From: Acidobacteriota bacterium
GTDB lineage: Bacteria > Acidobacteriota > Blastocatellia > Pyrinomonadales > Pyrinomonadaceae
DNA: 8,837 nucleotides
NCBI GenBank assembly: GCA_013696385.1
Contig: JACCYR010000079.1
Span: forward strand, 1-8,837
Direction: 5' to 3'
The notes under the pieces were generated by a model. The model had not been told where the DNA came from. It made no database searches and was given only the letters and a program-made list of their open reading frames with translations. Below are positions 7,042 through 8,837 of the stretch, piece after piece; position 1 is the first letter of the stretch, and each line of letters starts with the position of its first letter. The translations under genes and the position numbers were made by a program.

Positions 7042-7218
7042 ATGCGCGAAGAAAATAAACAACTATTGCAGGAAACCGAAGCCGCGTTTGTAGCCGCCAT
7101 TTTGCTACTGAACTTTTTAATTCTCGCCGTCGTGTCGGCAGCTTTTTGGTTTGTGTATTCGCTCTTGACGCAGTTCAGTCAGCTTAACGCGGTTTTGCGC
7201 GGAGATATTTTGTCCTGA
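7042..7218 (+). CDS. Small single-pass membrane protein
   Basis: 58 residues. AGGGAGGA at 7026-7033 is a strong Shine-Dalgarno 8 nt before the ATG at 7042 and overlaps the last codons of the preceding SgcJ-like gene, whose stop is 2 nt upstream. An acidic, soluble N-terminus (MREENKQLLQETEA) is followed by one long hydrophobic segment, about residues 14-42 (FVAAILLLNFLILAVV to FVYSLL), and a short polar tail. The strong ribosome site and operon spacing argue that it is a real gene despite its size. I do not recognise the family. It may anchor or assist the exported SgcJ-like partner at the membrane, which is a guess from position only. Confidence 0.65.
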   Translation: MREENKQLLQETEAAFVAAILLLNFLILAVVSAAFWFVYSLLTQFSQLNAVLRGDILS

Positions 7219-7236
7219 AAAATCAGAGTAAAAGCT

Positions 7237-7386
7237 ATGAGAAAACAAATTGCATCGTTTTTGTTAATTGTTTCGGGCAGCGTTTGAGGAATTTGGTGTG
7301 GCGAGCAAATCTTTAATGAGCGCGTCGCTATAAATTGCCTTTGTTTTAGAGTTTTATATTTTACGACGGTTATGCTCAAGAGCTAA
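7237..7386 (+). pseudogene. Possible small gene interrupted by TGA
   Basis: ATG at 7237 opens MRKQIASFLLIVSGSV, which reads like a signal or membrane segment, then hits TGA at 7285-7287. The same frame continues GIWCGEQIFNERVAIN and on to TAA at 7384-7386. A TGG-to-TGA change would explain it, giving GSVWGIWCG in a 49-residue protein. Only a weak Shine-Dalgarno (CAGAG) precedes it, and the extended frame overlaps the end of the convergent amidotransferase gene by 33 nt. It could equally be non-coding 3' DNA of the operon; no selenocysteine element was identified. Confidence 0.25.
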
Positions 7387-8289
7387 TTTAAGGAAATTCT
7401 CAAACAAAATCCGCCCGTCGCGCGATTCGTTCGGGTGTTCCCAGCGCGTCGGGTTTTTTGACCAGTCTTCAAACGATTTTTCGAGGTGAAATTGAACCGA
7501 ATAAATCAATTGATTGTCGGAACACTTGACCATCATTTGGTTTTTGCAAAGATACGCCGTCGCCAATAAATGAAAGCCTTCGGGAACGCCTTCAACTTGC
7601 AGACCATGATTTTGCCAGACGCGCAAAATGTCGTCTTCCAAAGTATAATCTTGCCAAATGCCGCTTTCTTTATCGGCAATGCCTTTGAAAATCGGGTCTG
7701 AAGTGCCAACGATTTTAATAAAGCGGTATTGATGTTCGACAATTCTGCCGGTGCGTTTTTCAGACGGTTCGAGGTCGTCAAGCGTTGTCAGACGACTGCC
7801 GAAACTCATTCCGACAAGTTGATGCGCGCCGCAGATAGCAAGAACGGGAATTTCGGTTTGATAAATGAACTTTTTGAATTTTTCGAGATGTTCAGGATTG
7901 TAATAATCAAAATCCGACAAAGTTCCGCTCATCACAATTGCGTCCGGATTAAATGTTTGAGCGGCTTCGGCGACTTCCGAAAGGTGAACCGTGAGAGTTT
8001 TCGGCTGACGCACAAGCCGCAGAACATTTTGGGCGATATTGTTGCAAGCCATCGCGGAAATTTTGTTTTCAAACCGCACTTTGCTTTCTGCCGCGCCGTT
8101 CCATTCGGCTTTGGCAAGTTCCGACAAATCCGATTCGTAGCGCAAAAGGTCGTTGACGATTAAAACCTTCGCGTGTTCAATCCGCTTTTCAATCGGTTGA
8201 TAGCGGCAAAACGGACGATTATTGTATGGAAACGGAAGTTCCTGTAATTTTGGGTTGGCTTTAATTGATGCCGGCATCGCGTCTAACAT
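7354..8289 (-). CDS. Class I glutamine-amidotransferase-like protein
   Basis: 311 residues. Residues about 41-305 form a class I GATase domain: it opens with the strand KVLIVND, has SGTLSD at 121-126 in the oxyanion-loop position, and the nucleophile elbow AICGAHQLVG with Cys153. His268 and Glu270 in SVQFHLE complete the Cys-His-Glu triad (FHLE replaces the more usual FHPE), and HG at 228-229 sits in the usual WQNHG...P-x-G-F position. The enzyme should release ammonia or cleave gamma-glutamyl bonds. No synthase domain or partner gene is nearby, so the acceptor is unknown; a stand-alone hydrolase is possible. Residues 1-40 are an extra leader rich in Pro, Asn and Arg. The ATG at 8287-8289 has no Shine-Dalgarno: its upstream sequence is an array of 7-bp repeats only 5 nt away. 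The last codons overlap a possible broken small gene on the other strand. Confidence 0.85.
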   Translation of the reverse strand: MLDAMPASIKANPKLQELPFPYNNRPFCRYQPIEKRIEHAKVLIVNDLLRYESDLSELAKAEWNGAAESKVRFENKISAMACNNIAQNVLRLVRQPKTLTVHLSEVAEAAQTFNPDAIVMSGTLSDFDYYNPEHLEKFKKFIYQTEIPVLAICGAHQLVGMSFGSRLTTLDDLEPSEKRTGRIVEHQYRFIKIVGTSDPIFKGIADKESGIWQDYTLEDDILRVWQNHGLQVEGVPEGFHLLATAYLCKNQMMVKCSDNQLIYSVQFHLEKSFEDWSKNPTRWEHPNESRDGRILFENFLKLALEHNRRKI

Positions 8290-8294
8290 ACAAA

Positions 8295-8322
8295 ATCGTA
8301 AATCGTTAATTGTTAATCAAAA
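8295..8322. repeat. Left 7-bp repeat array (ATCGTAA type)
   Basis: Degenerate tandem 7-bp units: ATCGTAA (8295-8301), ATCGTTA (8302-8308), ATTGTTA (8309-8315) and ATCAAAA (8316-8322). They are in inverted orientation relative to the GATTTAC array at 8599-8626, and begin 5 nt upstream of the amidotransferase start codon. Confidence 0.6.
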
Positions 8323-8576
8323 ATTAATTTTCATTTTTAGATGATTGAAAAGTTCGCTAATCGTTCTTTCGATATCATCCAAACCCTTTAATAATTTATT
8401 GTATTTCTTTTTAGGTAAATATTCCATACGCAAAGCAATATGCAGTTTGGTTTCCGCCTCGCTTGCCGAACCTTTGTGCAATTAACAGAAAATGCAGAAA
8501 ATTTCTTCGATGATTCTCTTCCTAGGTTTCGACTGCAAAATCAACTGCTTTTTGCCAAACATCCAATTTTTGACGA
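8317..8576 (-). pseudogene. Degraded four-helix-bundle (S23 / 23S-IVS family) gene
   Basis: Conceptual minus-strand translation in pieces matches the family. A first fragment reads RQKLDVWQKAVDFAVE (about 8528-8576), the helix-1 signature, then hits TAG at 8522-8524. Further along, NFLHFLLIA matches the start of helix 3. After one extra base near 8476 the frame changes to KGSASEAETKLHIALRMEYL and on through LDDIERTISELFNHL to TGA at 8317-8319. Compared with the usual family of about 120 residues, some 40 codons between helices 1 and 3 (the SQIRRAA-x-S-IPxNIAEG part) are missing, and there is no start codon. So there are at least three lesions: a stop, an internal deletion and a frameshift. 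Intact relatives form pentameric four-helix bundles; the family includes proteins encoded in 23S rRNA intervening sequences and the Avd accessory protein of diversity-generating retroelements. It lies between two inverted 7-bp repeat arrays. This explains most of the 326-bp gap between the flanking genes. Confidence 0.8.
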
Positions 8577-8598
8577 GGTCACAACTTATTTCTACCTC

Positions 8599-8626
8599 GA
8601 TTTACGATTCACGATTTACGATTTAC
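8599..8626. repeat. Right 7-bp repeat array (GATTTAC x4)
   Basis: Four tandem units: GATTTAC (8599-8605), GATTCAC (8606-8612), GATTTAC (8613-8619) and GATTTAC (8620-8626). Further 7-bp-phased sequence (TTAGTGC, TTTGCTT) continues to about 8645. The first part is inverted relative to the array at 8295-8322. It supplies the last codons and stop of the gene on its right. Confidence 0.75.
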
Positions 8627-8837
8627 GTTGCTTAGTGCTTTGCTTAAATTCGGGCATCAGCGAACCCGCGCCGATTTCGGCAATTTCCCGGCGCATTTCC
8701 TTTATCAAACTCGAACGCATCCGACCTTTGACCGAAGCCGTTCTATCTCCGGCGGCGGCTTCCAAAAAAAGCAGACTTTTGTGCCACGACGATTCTAATT
8801 GGTCGGCAAGCGTCGAAATTTTTGTAATATCATACGG
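8616..8837 (-). CDS. C-terminal part of an unrecognised small basic protein (cut by window edge)
   Basis: The minus frame is open from the window edge to TAA at 8616-8618, giving 73 C-terminal residues. It is predicted helical and charged: KISTLADQLESSWHK, then FLEAAAGDRTASVKGRMR, then LIKEMRREIAEIGAG, and a basic end KQSTKQRKS. The GDRTASVKGRMRSSLIKEMRREIAEI stretch loosely recalls the short Hc1/histone H1-like bacterial proteins (helix, small-residue turn, R-x-R-x2-L...R-x-E-I), but the match is weak and I do not assign it. The final residues and the stop codon are encoded by the 7-bp repeat array, so the natural C-terminus may have been changed by its insertion. Codon choice and composition resemble the other genes here. 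Confidence 0.55.
   Translation of the reverse strand, partial: PYDITKISTLADQLESSWHKSLLFLEAAAGDRTASVKGRMRSSLIKEMRREIAEIGAGSLMPEFKQSTKQRKS

Noticed and set aside
7729..8163. A 144-codon plus-strand frame opposite the amidotransferase
   Set aside because: It is antisense to the catalytic domain and has no ribosome site or recognisable motif.
8317..8576. Accessory gene (avd) of a diversity-generating retroelement
   Set aside because: The four-helix-bundle fold matches broadly, but no reverse transcriptase, template repeat or variable repeat is in the window, and the gene is broken.
8295..8627. CRISPR array
   Set aside because: The repeats are 7 bp, tandem without spacers, and inverted between the two sides; no cas gene is present.

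Overview
The window looks like chromosomal DNA from a free-living bacterium of moderate GC content. My best inference is an Acidobacteriota genome of the Blastocatellia/Pyrinomonadales type. The reasons are indirect: a winged-helix/NB-ARC/TPR one-component regulator, an IPT/TIG plus SMP-30-like propeller protein, SgcJ/DUF4440 proteins, many short secreted or single-membrane-pass proteins, and short heptameric repeats between genes. No rRNA or universal marker is present to confirm this.

Layout, left to right. (1) 3-263 (+) is the C-terminal tail of a DDE transposase cut by the window edge, followed by a terminator. (2) 437-1465 (+) is an IPT/TIG plus beta-propeller protein. It converges on (3) 1553-2725 (-), an exported M48 metalloprotease, across a 21-bp perfect hairpin that can terminate both. 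(4) 2950-5514 (-) is a large transcriptional regulator with a good sigma70-like promoter. (5) Divergent from it is a rightward cluster: an exported protein of unknown function (5739-6275), a small CxxC protein (6370-6552), an exported SgcJ/DUF4440 protein (6557-7039), a 58-residue single-pass membrane protein (7042-7218), and a possible small gene broken by a TGA (7237-7386). The three genes from 6370 to 7218 are packed 2-4 nt apart and form an operon. (6) 7354-8289 (-) is a class I glutamine-amidotransferase-like protein with an intact Cys-His-Glu triad. (7) 8317-8576 (-) is a wrecked four-helix-bundle (S23/23S-IVS family) gene lying between two inverted arrays of 7-bp repeats. (8) 8616-8837 (-) is the C-terminal end of an unrecognised small basic protein.

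How the genes may work together: the regulator at 2950-5514 is divergent from the exported/small-protein cluster across about 220 bp and is a candidate to control it, but nothing in the sequence proves this. The M48 protease and the exported proteins all act outside the cytoplasm. The transposase, the propeller gene and the amidotransferase look like unrelated neighbours.

The most interesting signal is not a gene. Arrays of 7-bp units occur with inverted symmetry at three places: 1484-1534 (forming a terminator hairpin), 4113-4202 (a 90-bp, 30-codon in-frame insert inside the regulator), and 8295-8627 (bracketing the dead four-helix-bundle gene). They differ in sequence but share unit length and inverted layout. 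This suggests a class of small palindromic elements that spreads through this genome, enters coding sequence in frame, and in one case touches a four-helix-bundle gene.
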